64,000 bases of DNA. It comes from Candidatus Daviesbacteria bacterium (GTDB lineage Bacteria; Patescibacteria; Microgenomatia; Daviesbacterales; UBA10151). The position numbers and the translations under genes are program-made. Below are positions 1 through 8,449 of this stretch, in pieces (positions within the stretch are counted from its first letter, which is position 1; the number at the start of each line of letters is the position of its first letter). Location of the stretch: positions 236,715-300,714 of the forward strand of contig JACPKM010000004.1 of NCBI GenBank assembly GCA_016187025.1, given 5' to 3'. Under the pieces are notes generated by a model. That model had not been told where the DNA came from, made no database searches, and saw only the letters and a list, made by a program, of their open reading frames with translations.

Positions 1-411
1 TCCCAGCTTGCAAAAACCCAATCCCAGGCTACAAAACTGGCTCAGGAGGGATTGGAAGCTGTCAGAAGGATCAGGGATGCTGATAAAAGGGTAACCTACA
101 CCTATGTTCCCAGCAGCGGAACCTCTACAACGACTGATGAATTTAGTGATTTATGGTCAGTCCCCTGCCCTTCAACCGGCAAGTGCTATTTTATTCTATC
201 AAGTTCAAATACTGTTCTTCAGGAAGGGGGTTCAAGTAGCTATGAAGATATTTCAGGGAGGTTTACAAGGAGGTTTACAAGGCAGGTGATAATAGAAGAT
301 GGAAAAAGTACCGGAGTGGAAAAACTGGTGACGGTTTTGGTCAAATGGACTGATTTTGCCGGTGAACATGAATCCAAGGTAACAACAATTCTAAGAAATA
401 GAGATCTGTAA
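1..411 (+). CDS. Type IV prepilin-like protein, 5' end outside window
   Basis: The frame is open from base 1, so the gene begins upstream and the N-terminal prepilin signal is not visible. The first visible residues (SQLAKTQSQATKLAQEGLEA, then VRRIRD) have the pattern of the amphipathic helix that follows the pilin transmembrane segment, with the common 'A.EGLE..R..RD' run. The rest is a short beta-rich C-terminus. It is followed after 2 nt by another prepilin gene, so it is part of a minor-pilin operon. The class is well supported; which pilin it is cannot be told. Confidence 0.75.
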   Translation, partial: SQLAKTQSQATKLAQEGLEAVRRIRDADKRVTYTYVPSSGTSTTTDEFSDLWSVPCPSTGKCYFILSSSNTVLQEGGSSSYEDISGRFTRRFTRQVIIEDGKSTGVEKLVTVLVKWTDFAGEHESKVTTILRNRDL

Positions 412-413
412 AA

Positions 414-1043
414 ATGCAAAAAATATTAAATAAAAAGGGGTTTACACTTGTTGAAATGCTGGTGGTTATTGCCATACTGGGTATTTTTGGTTTAATGATG
501 AGTGTTATATATATCCGTTCTTTAAAGGGAAGTTATAAATCCGAAGTTCTTTCTGCAATTAAAAGAAACGGACAGCAGGTTTTGGAGGTAATGGATAAAA
601 CAATCCGTAATGCTGATAATATAGTTTGTGTAAATAATGCTTTCACTACTAATGATAGGACTTTAAAAGTAATTGTTGTAGAGAAAGAAGGAAAATATAC
701 CAGATTTAGCTATATCCCCCCTGTTACCTCATCTCCAAAAAGGAACGGTTATATAGCCCAGGATAATTTAGACTATGATCCAAATGAGTTACCATCTACT
801 TTATGCGCGGAAAATATTGAGCAGGCATCTTCAACTTATAAAGTATTAACAGACAGCACACCTGCTGCTGGTTCTGGTTTGAGCGTCTCAGTTACAGATG
901 CAGAAATTACCAGTGACAAATTGGCAGGGTTTAAGGACTTGGTTACCATATCTTTGTCAATTGAAGAAGGGGTTTCAATTTCATCTGATTTGGCAGGAGA
1001 AATTAGTCCGGAGACATTCCAAACAACCATTCAGTTGAGGTAA
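414..1043 (+). CDS. Prepilin-type minor pilin (PulG/PilW-like)
   Basis: 209 residues. The N-terminus has a class III signal: a short basic leader ending in KKG, then FTLVEMLVVIAILGIFG with Glu at position 5 of the mature protein. This is the recognition site for prepilin peptidase, after which the hydrophobic helix packs in the pilus core. The C-terminal part is a soluble head with no recognisable domain. It lies tightly between two other pilin-like genes (2 nt and 10 nt gaps). Role as a pseudopilin or minor pilin is inferred from the signal and the operon. Confidence 0.85.
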   Translation: MQKILNKKGFTLVEMLVVIAILGIFGLMMSVIYIRSLKGSYKSEVLSAIKRNGQQVLEVMDKTIRNADNIVCVNNAFTTNDRTLKVIVVEKEGKYTRFSYIPPVTSSPKRNGYIAQDNLDYDPNELPSTLCAENIEQASSTYKVLTDSTPAAGSGLSVSVTDAEITSDKLAGFKDLVTISLSIEEGVSISSDLAGEISPETFQTTIQLR

Positions 1044-1053
1044 TATTAAAATA

Positions 1054-1953
1054 ATGAAAATCCACCAAACTCAGGGACAAACAATATTAATTTTACTCCT
1101 GGTAATGAGTGTGGCTTTGGCTTTAGGAGTTTCAATTATCCAAAGGAGCTTAACTGATGTTGCTACCTCCACAAAAGTTGAGCAATCTACCAGGGCGTTT
1201 TATACAGCTGAAGCTGGTATAGAGAGGGCCTTAACAGGTGATAGTACGGGAGTAACCTTCAGTGATAACAACTCACAAGCTATAGTTTTTGATTCAGGAT
1301 TACTTCCCGCCCAGTCTACGCAGGAAGGCCAAGCAGGACAAGCTTTGGAATATCCCCCGGTATCTAAAGAAGATATTGCCCAAGTCTGGTTGGCGAATCC
1401 TTCTACAAACCCTATGGCCCCTCATTACAGGCAATCTTCGCTAGATATATATTGGGGTGAACAAAATATTAATACTACAGACTCTGATAATATGCCAGCA
1501 ATTGCAATTGTACTTATTTATGAAGACCAGGGGGAATATAAGGCATCACGGTTTTATTTAGATTCTGATTTCAGGAGGATAGAATCTAACGGATTTAGGG
1601 ATGCTACAATTGGGTCCGGTTCATGTGGGAATATATCTATAGAGACTAGTATGGGGCCAGGCCGGAGGTTTTATTGTAAGTATACCCTGACAGATTTACC
1701 TTTAAGCATGATACTGCTAAGAGCAAGGATGTTATACAATAAATCAAACCAACCCTTTGCAGTCGGACCTAAATGCGTAAACGATGACCCTGATTACCCA
1801 AATGATTGTTCTCTGCCCCCGCAAGCTAGAGTGATTACATCAATTGGTGTTTCCGGTGAAACTGAAAGAAGAGTACAGCTATTTAAACTCGATAAAGTAG
1901 TTCCGCCGTACTTTGATTACGCTATTTTCTCTGCCGGAGAAATATCTAAATAA
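1054..1953 (+). CDS. PilX-like pilus assembly protein
   Basis: 299 residues. The N-terminus (MKIHQTQGQTILILLLVMSV) has the 'Q/G-Q-..-LLLVM' form of PilX-type proteins: a single N-terminal membrane helix followed by RAFYTAEAGIERAL, a segment typical of PilX/minor pilins. It lacks the classical GFTLxE cleavage site. The C-terminal 200 residues are soluble, with two Cys pairs (around 188-208 and 245-254) that could form disulfides. Its stop shares one base with the next start (overlap at 1953), indicating translational coupling. Confidence 0.75.
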   Translation: MKIHQTQGQTILILLLVMSVALALGVSIIQRSLTDVATSTKVEQSTRAFYTAEAGIERALTGDSTGVTFSDNNSQAIVFDSGLLPAQSTQEGQAGQALEYPPVSKEDIAQVWLANPSTNPMAPHYRQSSLDIYWGEQNINTTDSDNMPAIAIVLIYEDQGEYKASRFYLDSDFRRIESNGFRDATIGSGSCGNISIETSMGPGRRFYCKYTLTDLPLSMILLRARMLYNKSNQPFAVGPKCVNDDPDYPNDCSLPPQARVITSIGVSGETERRVQLFKLDKVVPPYFDYAIFSAGEISK

Positions 1954-2375
1954 TGAACTTTTTCCGTAAAAATCTGTTTCCACAAAGAGGCTTTTCTTTA
2001 ATAGAGATTATGCTGGCAATTTCAACAATCTCTATCTTAATTATTTTAATCGCCAGTTTCCCCAATGCTATTAACTTAGTCACTAAAAGCCAGCATCAGA
2101 GCCTGGCAAGAGAAATCATATCCAAACAAATTGAAGATTTAAGAAGCCTTTCGTATATAAATTTGAGCTTAGGAGAAACACAACTGCTGGATTCGCGGCT
2201 GTCATTGCTTCCCAATGGAAACGGAAAAGTATTAGTTGAAAGCTGTGACGGAACTACTTGCTCAAATAATGAAAAAACTAAAAAAATTACTGTTAGGGTT
2301 TCTTGGAAAGAAGGTTCAAGAACTCAGGATGTCAATGTTTCAACCTTAATATCTGAAGGGGGCTTAAGTAAATGA
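1953..2375 (+). CDS. PilV-like minor pilin
   Basis: 140 residues. The leader ends in QRG and is followed by FSLIEIMLAISTISILIILI, a type III prepilin signal with Glu5 and a long hydrophobic helix. A small head of about 100 residues follows, with a Cys pair near 98-103. It overlaps the neighbours on both sides (1 nt and 4 nt). The size and the 'SLIE.M.A' motif fit PilV/PilI-like pseudopilins. Confidence 0.82.
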   Translation: MNFFRKNLFPQRGFSLIEIMLAISTISILIILIASFPNAINLVTKSQHQSLAREIISKQIEDLRSLSYINLSLGETQLLDSRLSLLPNGNGKVLVESCDGTTCSNNEKTKKITVRVSWKEGSRTQDVNVSTLISEGGLSK

Positions 2376-2950
2376 AAATGAAAAAAAACGAAGGTGGTTT
2401 CACTCTTGTAGAAGTGTTAATGGCACTTTTAATATTTTCTGTACTATCAGGCTTCCTTCTTTTGATATTCACAAATAGTGCAGGTGTGTTTCAAAGCGAA
2501 TCAATAAAAATTGAGCAGGGGTTAAACGTAAACGATGCTTTGGCCAAAATTAGGGAAAAAGTTAAACTGGCAAGTTTCGTGTCAGAACAATTCCAGGATG
2601 GTGCAGCAACATTTATTTCCGGTAATGAAATTCTAATCCTGGCAGAATCAAGTATTGACTCAAGCGGAAACTTAATTCAGGATACCTTTGATTATCATGT
2701 TTTTACCAAAGAGGGTGATAAGTTATGGTTTAAGTTATTTGCAAATACTCAAAGCAGCAGAAAAAACCAAAACCAGTTACTTACAAAAAATGTAGCAAAT
2801 ATTAAATTTGAGTACTTTGATGCAAATAACCTACCGGTTGCCCCTAAGGATTCTGATAAGGTGAAGGTAACTTTGGCCTTAAACCAAAAAAATGGATTAA
2901 ACTTATCAACTATTATTGCAACATCAGATGCAACACTGAGAAATAATTAA
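2372..2950 (+). CDS. PilW/PilJ-like minor pilin
   Basis: 192 residues. Prepilin signal KKNEGG then FTLVEVLMALLIFSVLSGFL. The segment that follows (INDALAKIREKVKLA-like) is the usual amphipathic helix. The soluble part ends in short beta strands resembling the PilW/PulJ head. The start overlaps the previous stop by 4 nt (ATGA), and the next gene begins 1 nt after its stop. Confidence 0.82.
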   Translation: MKMKKNEGGFTLVEVLMALLIFSVLSGFLLLIFTNSAGVFQSESIKIEQGLNVNDALAKIREKVKLASFVSEQFQDGAATFISGNEILILAESSIDSSGNLIQDTFDYHVFTKEGDKLWFKLFANTQSSRKNQNQLLTKNVANIKFEYFDANNLPVAPKDSDKVKVTLALNQKNGLNLSTIIATSDATLRNN

Positions 2951-2951
2951 T

Positions 2952-4730
2952 ATGTTTTTTAAACCTAGAAACGAGTCCGGTCAGCTTTTTGCAGCGGTTT
3001 TGATAATAACTGCTTTTGTTTTGTTTATTACCCTGATAATAATAACTGGCTCTCAGCTTTACTTCCAAAATAGCAGCTATTCAATTGAGTCAGAAAAAGC
3101 TGTAGCTTTAGCTGAGGCAGGAGTTGATAAAGCTATAGCATCTTTGAATATTACAGGAGGAGCCTACAACGGAGATGAGGAGGTTAATCTGGGGGAAGGT
3201 TCTTTTTCTGTTAATGTTGTTTCCCAGGATGCTGCGACAAAGTTGATTGAGGCAATTGGATATGTGCCCGGTAAACAAAAACCTAAAATAAAAAGAAAGG
3301 TTAAAATCAAACTTACAAAAGGGACTGGTATATCATTTATTTACGGTATTCAAGTGGGTGAAGGGGGGATGGATTTAGGAAACGATAATGTAGTAGCCGG
3401 GTCTGTATATTCCAATGGTAGTATTACTGCCAAAAATAATAATCAGGTTTCAGGTGATATTTGGGTTGCTAGTGCTCCTCAAGCCACACCAGACCAAACA
3501 CAAGACTGTGTAGGGGTGAATTGCCAAGACTTCTTATTTGGAAAAAATATCGGAGGTGAGGTCATTTTAGATTTAGCCCAAAGTTTTACCCTTTCTCAAT
3601 CTAATAATCTAAATAGAGTTAAAGTCAAAATGAAAAAAACCGGTAATCCCTCTGATGTGACAGTAAGAATAATGGCAGATAAAAACAACAAGCCAGATAA
3701 AAATACCGTACTTGCAACCGGAAACTTAAATAGTAATCTGGTAACTTCTGAATATGGTTGGGTAGAAGTAGCTTTTGATAAAACACCTGCTCTTTTGGCC
3801 GGTACAACATACTGGTTAATGGTTGATACCTCTTTAGATAGCAGTAATTACTGGTCATGGCAAAACGATTTGGCCAGAAGTTATGGTATGGGAACAGCTT
3901 ATTGGTCTGATGATTGGCAGAAGGGAAATCCAGTTTGGAGTGAGATATCAGGAGATTTGAGTTTTGAAATCATTATGGGTGGATCTCCTAATGTAGTCGA
4001 TTCTGAACAAGTTTTTAGTGTAGGCGGAGATGTCCACGCCAATACTATCAAAAATCTAACAATTCAAGGAAGTGCCTACTATAAAACTATTATTACCTCT
4101 ATGGCTTCCAGTTATTTCCCTGATTCCGAGGATCCCTCTCCTAAAACATTTCCTATCTCAGATGCGAATGTTGAAAGTTGGAAAGCTGAGGCAGAGACAA
4201 ACGGTACAGTAACAGGAGATATTGACAGTTGTGTTTCTGCCTTGGAATCAAAAAAAATTGTCGGTAATGTAATCTTTAATAGTAATTGCTCGGTAACTAT
4301 TAAAAGTCCAATTTGGATTACAGGAAATCTAACCTTAAATACCAATAATTCTCTCGTTTTATCAAGTGAATACGGCACTACCTCAGGTATTATTATTGTT
4401 GATGGGGCTATTGAATTGGGAAGCAATAATAGACTAGAGGGAACTGGTCAAGGCAGTAGTTTATTAATGACTCTTTCAAGTTATGATTCGAGGACCAATG
4501 GTATTTCAGCTATCAAGTTAACCAATATTGGAAACAGCGGAGTGTTTTATGCCAGTAAGGGTATTATCGAACCTGGAAATAAGAACAAGTTCAAGGAGCT
4601 TACTGCTTGGAAAATAAAGCTTCTCAATAACAGCGAGATAAATTATGAAACTGGTTTGTCCAGCACATTGTTTTCTTCAGGGCCTTCCGGTTCTTTTTCT
4701 CTGGTTAAGGGATCATACCAAGTTAAATAA
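2952..4730 (+). CDS. Large PilX-like surface protein with lectin-like insert
   Basis: 592 residues. Residues 8-35 form one membrane helix and are followed by SIESEKAVALAEAGVDKAIA, the PilX/minor-pilin helix. The extracellular part is unusually large for this family. Residues about 205-345 form a beta domain (NPSDVTVRIMAD, LAGTTYWLMVD, YWSWQND) resembling choice-of-anchor/carbohydrate-binding-like beta sandwiches of surface proteins. The rest is Asn/Gly/Ser-rich, suggesting beta-helix repeats. I infer a pilus-tip adhesin. The domain name needs a profile search. Confidence 0.7.
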   Translation: MFFKPRNESGQLFAAVLIITAFVLFITLIIITGSQLYFQNSSYSIESEKAVALAEAGVDKAIASLNITGGAYNGDEEVNLGEGSFSVNVVSQDAATKLIEAIGYVPGKQKPKIKRKVKIKLTKGTGISFIYGIQVGEGGMDLGNDNVVAGSVYSNGSITAKNNNQVSGDIWVASAPQATPDQTQDCVGVNCQDFLFGKNIGGEVILDLAQSFTLSQSNNLNRVKVKMKKTGNPSDVTVRIMADKNNKPDKNTVLATGNLNSNLVTSEYGWVEVAFDKTPALLAGTTYWLMVDTSLDSSNYWSWQNDLARSYGMGTAYWSDDWQKGNPVWSEISGDLSFEIIMGGSPNVVDSEQVFSVGGDVHANTIKNLTIQGSAYYKTIITSMASSYFPDSEDPSPKTFPISDANVESWKAEAETNGTVTGDIDSCVSALESKKIVGNVIFNSNCSVTIKSPIWITGNLTLNTNNSLVLSSEYGTTSGIIIVDGAIELGSNNRLEGTGQGSSLLMTLSSYDSRTNGISAIKLTNIGNSGVFYASKGIIEPGNKNKFKELTAWKIKLLNNSEINYETGLSSTLFSSGPSGSFSLVKGSYQVK

Positions 4731-4733
4731 TGT

Positions 4734-4761
4734 ACAATTTACAATAAACAATTTACAATAA
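4734..4761 (+). repeat. Heptamer array, two copies of a 14-bp unit
   Basis: The 14-bp word acaatttacaataa occurs twice in exact tandem (4734-4747, 4748-4761), and each unit splits into two related 7-mers. It fills the whole gap between the large PilX-like gene and pilM, ending 4 nt before the pilM start. It belongs to the 7-bp word class seen at several loci in this window. Confidence 0.8.
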
Positions 4762-4765
4762 AGTT

Positions 4766-5803
4766 ATGGCAAAAACTAGTATAGGTTTAGATATAGGTTC
4801 CTCAATAATAAGGGTTGTTGAACTTGAAAAAGATAAGGAGAGAGTTAAACTAAGATCTTTGGCCAGTATCGCTTCCCCTCAACCAGGTATGAATGGAGAG
4901 GGTGATGTTGAGTTGGAAGCAGTCGCAAGTACCATTAAAAGTCTTCTTACGGCTGCCAAAATTGAGGGTAAAGATGTTGTTGTTGCACTGCCTGAGTCCA
5001 AAGTGTTCACCCGGGTAATTGATGACTTACCCTATTTAACAGATAAAGAACTTTCCTCCTCTATCACCTATGCTGCTGAAGAGTTTATTCCTCTGCCCCT
5101 GACAGATGTGAACCTAAATTGGCAGATACTTTATAGATCAAACCCTAAAGATAAAAATCCGCGTACTGTGGTATTTTTAATTGCTTCACCAAAAACCTTA
5201 ATTAACAAATATGTTAAGGTTTTAACTTATGCAGGAGTTAGGCCTAAAGCCTTAGAAACAGAAACCATGGGAGCGACCAGGTCTTTGGTTGGCCCTAATC
5301 CTTTTGCTCCTACAACCATAATAATTCAGATAGGTAGTTCAACAACGGATTTAACAATTGTATCCAAAGGGTTAATTTGGTTAACAAGGTCACTGTCTAC
5401 CGGAGGTTTAGCTCTAACAAGAGCTATAGCCCAGCATTTTAACTTTGAGATGAGTCAGGCTGAGGAGTATAAAAAAGTGTATGGGATGTTGGAAGATCAG
5501 TTGGATGGCAAGGTATACGAGGTCTTAAAACCTCTAATTGATATTATTGCCCAGGAGAGTAAAAGAGTAATCCAGGCTTTTGCAGAAAAATACCCCACCA
5601 GCCAAATAAAAAGAGTTGTTTTGAGCGGAGGTGGAGCGAAAATGCCTGGAATTGTTATTTACTTTGCCTCACTCTTAGGGTTGGAAGTCCAGGAAGCTGA
5701 TCCCTGGTATACAATCATAAAGGACCAAACTCTTGCTACCAAGCTTTCCCAGGATGCTCCAGCTTATTCAGTCGCGGTTGGCTTGGCGTTAAGAGAGGAG
5801 TGA
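4766..5803 (+). CDS. pilM: Type IV pilus assembly protein PilM
   Basis: 345 residues, the usual PilM length. It has the actin/FtsA-like fold: phosphate-1 motif IGLDIGSSIIRVVEL at the N-terminus, connecting and phosphate-2 segment (IIIQIGSSTTDLTIV, about 190), and an adenosine motif (VVLSGGGAKMPG, about 288). In known systems PilM is a cytoplasmic ATP-binding ring component that binds the PilN N-terminus and links the inner-membrane platform to the motor. The order pilM-pilN-pilO here is the canonical one. Confidence 0.93.
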   Translation: MAKTSIGLDIGSSIIRVVELEKDKERVKLRSLASIASPQPGMNGEGDVELEAVASTIKSLLTAAKIEGKDVVVALPESKVFTRVIDDLPYLTDKELSSSITYAAEEFIPLPLTDVNLNWQILYRSNPKDKNPRTVVFLIASPKTLINKYVKVLTYAGVRPKALETETMGATRSLVGPNPFAPTTIIIQIGSSTTDLTIVSKGLIWLTRSLSTGGLALTRAIAQHFNFEMSQAEEYKKVYGMLEDQLDGKVYEVLKPLIDIIAQESKRVIQAFAEKYPTSQIKRVVLSGGGAKMPGIVIYFASLLGLEVQEADPWYTIIKDQTLATKLSQDAPAYSVAVGLALREE

Positions 5804-5807
5804 AATT

Positions 5808-6359
5808 ATGCAAAAATTTGCCATATCTATAAACTTGCTTCCTGAAGAATTTATCAAACAGCAGATAAAAACGAAGAAATTTTACCAGATTCAGCTAATT
5901 GGAACGGTCGTCCTGCTGACCTTCATATTTTTATCCTCTTTCACTACGGCTTTAACTATTTTGCAAAACCAAAAACTAAAGCGGGTTCAAACAGAGGTAT
6001 CTGCTGCCCAAACAACAGTTACCAGTTTTGGCAAGACAGAACTGGATCTATTACTACTAAAGAACCGTTTACAAGTTGTTAACCAGCTCATAGAGGTTCC
6101 TTCAAAGCAGAGGGAGATTTATGAAAAATTATATAAATCCTTACCTCCTTCTATTGTAGTAAGCTCATTTAGTGTTGATAGTACGGGTAACGTATTAACA
6201 TCACTTGTCAGTACCGATATTAAGATTTTAGATGATTTTATAAATAAACTTACAAGCGAAAATGAGCAATATAAATTTGTCAAAGAAGTAAAAATTGAGA
6301 CTCTAAACAGAGGAAGAGACGGAGCTTTTAGATCTACCATAAGAATCAATAACCAATAA
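5808..6359 (+). CDS. pilN: Type IV pilus PilN-like protein
   Basis: 183 residues. A short cytoplasmic tail carries SINLLPEEFI, the PilN motif that docks into PilM. One membrane helix follows (about 28-50), then a coiled-coil and a small ferredoxin-like periplasmic domain. It starts 4 nt after the pilM stop. PilN pairs with PilO in the membrane alignment complex. Identification rests on the motif and gene order. Confidence 0.88.
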   Translation: MQKFAISINLLPEEFIKQQIKTKKFYQIQLIGTVVLLTFIFLSSFTTALTILQNQKLKRVQTEVSAAQTTVTSFGKTELDLLLLKNRLQVVNQLIEVPSKQREIYEKLYKSLPPSIVVSSFSVDSTGNVLTSLVSTDIKILDDFINKLTSENEQYKFVKEVKIETLNRGRDGAFRSTIRINNQ

Positions 6360-6362
6360 TGT

Positions 6363-7058
6363 ATGCAACAGAAATCTCTCTTAGCTTTATACACAAAATA
6401 TAAATTATATATTTACCCGGTACTTATAGTTTTGGCTTGCCTGATACTAACTTTTACAGTCATTCTTTCGCAGGTGACAAAGTTTTTAACAAATAGTAAA
6501 ACCGAATCAGAACTGGTAAATAAGTTAAAAAATATGGAAGTGAAAGCAGATGAACTTGAACAGCTGAGTAATAGAGACTTGTCTAAAGATGTTAATGTGG
6601 CTTTGTTTGCTTACCCAAGTGAAAAAGATTACGGGCAAGTTATTGGCCTGGTGCAGAGAATTACGGCACAATCAGGATTTAATATTAGTAATTTTCAGTT
6701 TAATGATATTTCTGAAGCAGCACAATTTGGATCAGCCTATGGAATTAAGTTAGAGGTTTTAGGAGCCAAAGACAGGCTTAGCGAGCTGATTGAAAAGCTG
6801 GAGGCTCCGCCAAGATTACTCAAGGTAAGAACTTTAGGTATAAACTCGGGAGCAGATAATACTATAGTTACAGCTGTAATCTCTTTGCATGCTTATTACT
6901 CTGACTTATCGAAAAATGCGAAAGTCCTTCCTGATCAGCCGCTATCTAAGCTTTCTGATACAGATGAGGGTGTTTTGCGTGAACTGTCGAGATATGATGT
7001 TTTGAGTGGGTCTTCCAATTTATATAAACCTCATGGTAAAGTAAACCCATTTGAGTAA
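6363..7058 (+). CDS. pilO: Type IV pilus PilO-like protein
   Basis: 231 residues. One membrane helix at about 12-37, a predicted coiled-coil (about 40-70), then a mixed alpha/beta domain (about 85-185) and a low-complexity tail. This layout and the position directly after pilN fit PilO, the PilN partner in the inner-membrane subcomplex. Sequence motifs of PilO are weak, so the call depends on context. It converges on trmD with a 3-nt gap between stops. Confidence 0.78.
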   Translation: MQQKSLLALYTKYKLYIYPVLIVLACLILTFTVILSQVTKFLTNSKTESELVNKLKNMEVKADELEQLSNRDLSKDVNVALFAYPSEKDYGQVIGLVQRITAQSGFNISNFQFNDISEAAQFGSAYGIKLEVLGAKDRLSELIEKLEAPPRLLKVRTLGINSGADNTIVTAVISLHAYYSDLSKNAKVLPDQPLSKLSDTDEGVLRELSRYDVLSGSSNLYKPHGKVNPFE

Positions 7059-7061
7059 AGT

Positions 7062-7751
7062 TTAAGTTTTTTGCACTAAATCAGGGCGTACTTTTTCCGT
7101 TTTTTCAATAGATTTTTTACCTCTCCACTCTTTTATCAGTTTATGATCACCTGAGAGTAAAATAGAGGGAACTGCTAAACCTTCAAAGTTTTCCGGCCGG
7201 GTATATTGTGGATGCTCCAACGTGTTGTCAGTGAAAGATTCATTGATTGTTGCTTCCTCTTTTTCTAAAACACCGGGTATAAGTCTTGTGACTGAATCAA
7301 CTATTACAAGAGCAGGAATCTCCCCTCCGGTTAAAACATAATCACCAATGGTAATTTCCTCATCAACGTAGTTATCAATAAACCTTTGGTCAACTCCCTC
7401 ATAGTGACCACAAACTATGATGAGATGATCTAACTCTGAAAATTCTTTAGCTTTAGATTGTTTATACGGAATGCCGGAAGCAGACATTAAAACAGTTTTT
7501 AGTTCGTAGTTTTTAGTTCGTAGTTTGAGAAGCGGTTTTACAGCTTTAGCTAAGATGTCTGCACGGAAAACCATACCTGCTCCCCCACCATATGGCCGGT
7601 CATCAACTACCTTATGCTTACCTTCACCAAAATCCCGCAAATTAACAAGATCAAAAACTACTTTGCCTTTTTGCTGAGCTCTTTTGAGAATACTGCTGTT
7701 TAAGAATGGTTCAATGCTTTCTGGAAAAAGGGTGATTATGGAAATCTTCAT
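7062..7751 (-). CDS. trmD: tRNA (guanine-N1)-methyltransferase TrmD
   Basis: 229 residues, near the family norm. Makes m1G37 in tRNAs, preventing +1 frameshifting, with S-adenosylmethionine bound in a trefoil knot. Seen: MKISIITLFPE start, DRPYGGGAGMV, HYEGVDQRF, and the knot motif YVLTGGEIPALVIVDS. At about 77-86 the chain contains RTKNYELK, encoded by a tandem 14-bp heptamer repeat; it looks like an insertion into a surface loop. It lies downstream of rpsP and khpA, as in many bacteria. Confidence 0.96.
   Translation of the reverse strand: MKISIITLFPESIEPFLNSSILKRAQQKGKVVFDLVNLRDFGEGKHKVVDDRPYGGGAGMVFRADILAKAVKPLLKLRTKNYELKTVLMSASGIPYKQSKAKEFSELDHLIIVCGHYEGVDQRFIDNYVDEEITIGDYVLTGGEIPALVIVDSVTRLIPGVLEKEEATINESFTDNTLEHPQYTRPENFEGLAVPSILLSGDHKLIKEWRGKKSIEKTEKVRPDLVQKT
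7499..7526. repeat. Heptamer array inside the trmD reading frame
   Basis: The 7-mers ttagttc and gtagttt alternate twice (7499-7505, 7506-7512, 7513-7519, 7520-7526). The array is in frame within trmD and encodes the residues around RTKNYELK. 28 nt is not a multiple of three, so the flanking sequence must have compensated. Confidence 0.8.
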
Positions 7752-7756
7752 GTTAA

Positions 7757-7819
7757 GTAACTCGTAACTTGTGACAAGTAAATTCTAACTTGTTACTTGT
7801 GCCTTGTCACCTGTTACCC
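7757..7819. repeat. Nine-unit heptamer array at trmD-khpA junction
   Basis: Nine consecutive related 7-mers can be read with no slippage: gtaactc, gtaactt, gtgacaa, gtaaatt, ctaactt, gttactt, gtgcctt, gtcacct, gttaccc. The second half is roughly the reverse complement of the first, so the transcript could fold back. The array spans the spacer and runs into the khpA 3' end, supplying its last codons and stop. Confidence 0.8.
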
Positions 7820-8057
7820 CAGTAGCTGGTTCAACAAGTTGCAGATTAACCCTGACATTTTCTGCAATAGCCCGGACTGTTAGGAGTTTTCTTATTGCTT
7901 TAATAGTTTGTCCTTTTTTGCCAATAATAATTCCCATATCTTCCGGAGCAACAGTCAAGGTCAAATTAACATCTCCTTCATCGGTTTGCTCACCAATTTC
8001 GACTGCGTCTGGCTTTGTCACGAGGCTTGTAACGATGTAGCTTAAAAGATCTTTCAT
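7785..8057 (-). CDS. khpA: KH-domain RNA-binding protein KhpA
   Basis: 90 residues. A single type II KH domain with the GxxG loop in MGIIIGKKGQTIKAIRKLL. KhpA-type proteins bind RNA, often with KhpB, and influence cell-wall synthesis and ribosome functions. The start overlaps the rpsP stop by 4 nt, the conserved rpsP-khpA-trmD order. The last dozen residues (about GVTGDKAQVTS) are encoded by the heptamer array and are probably not part of the fold. Confidence 0.92.
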   Translation of the reverse strand: MKDLLSYIVTSLVTKPDAVEIGEQTDEGDVNLTLTVAPEDMGIIIGKKGQTIKAIRKLLTVRAIAENVRVNLQLVEPATGVTGDKAQVTS

Positions 8058-8401
8058 TCCGTAACTTCCTTTTTCTCAGATTCAACAGCAATTTCTGGTT
8101 GTGGTTGAGGAGTTGCCTGGGATTCTACTGGAGCGCTTTTTGCTTTTTTAGGTTTTCCCGGTGCTCTTTGAGGAGCTTTGCCAATGATTCTTAAAAACCC
8201 AACTGATAGTTGAGCGCCATTTTTTACCCAGTGGTCGATTCTGTCTTGATTTAGTTTAACCTCTTTTGGTTGGGTCAGGGGGTTATAAGTGCCGAGAGAT
8301 TCGATATAACCACCGGTTCTTTTAGAACGTTCATCAACCGCCACCACGCGGTAAAATGGCCTTTTTCTTGAACCTATTCTCATCAGTCTTACTTTAAGCA
8401 T
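8054..8401 (-). CDS. rpsP: 30S ribosomal protein S16
   Basis: 115 residues from the chosen start. The N-terminus MLKVRLMRIGSRKRPFYRVV is diagnostic of S16; a longer frame reaching 8437 adds 12 residues that S16 does not have, so the ATG at 8401 is preferred. The C-terminus has an Ala/Pro/Glu-rich tail of about 35 residues, as in several CPR and other bacterial S16 proteins. It heads the rpsP-khpA-trmD unit. Confidence 0.96.
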   Translation of the reverse strand: MLKVRLMRIGSRKRPFYRVVAVDERSKRTGGYIESLGTYNPLTQPKEVKLNQDRIDHWVKNGAQLSVGFLRIIGKAPQRAPGKPKKAKSAPVESQATPQPQPEIAVESEKKEVTE

Positions 8402-8449
8402 GGAATGAATTTTAACAATTACTGCACCAAATGGCAATCCCTGATTAAT

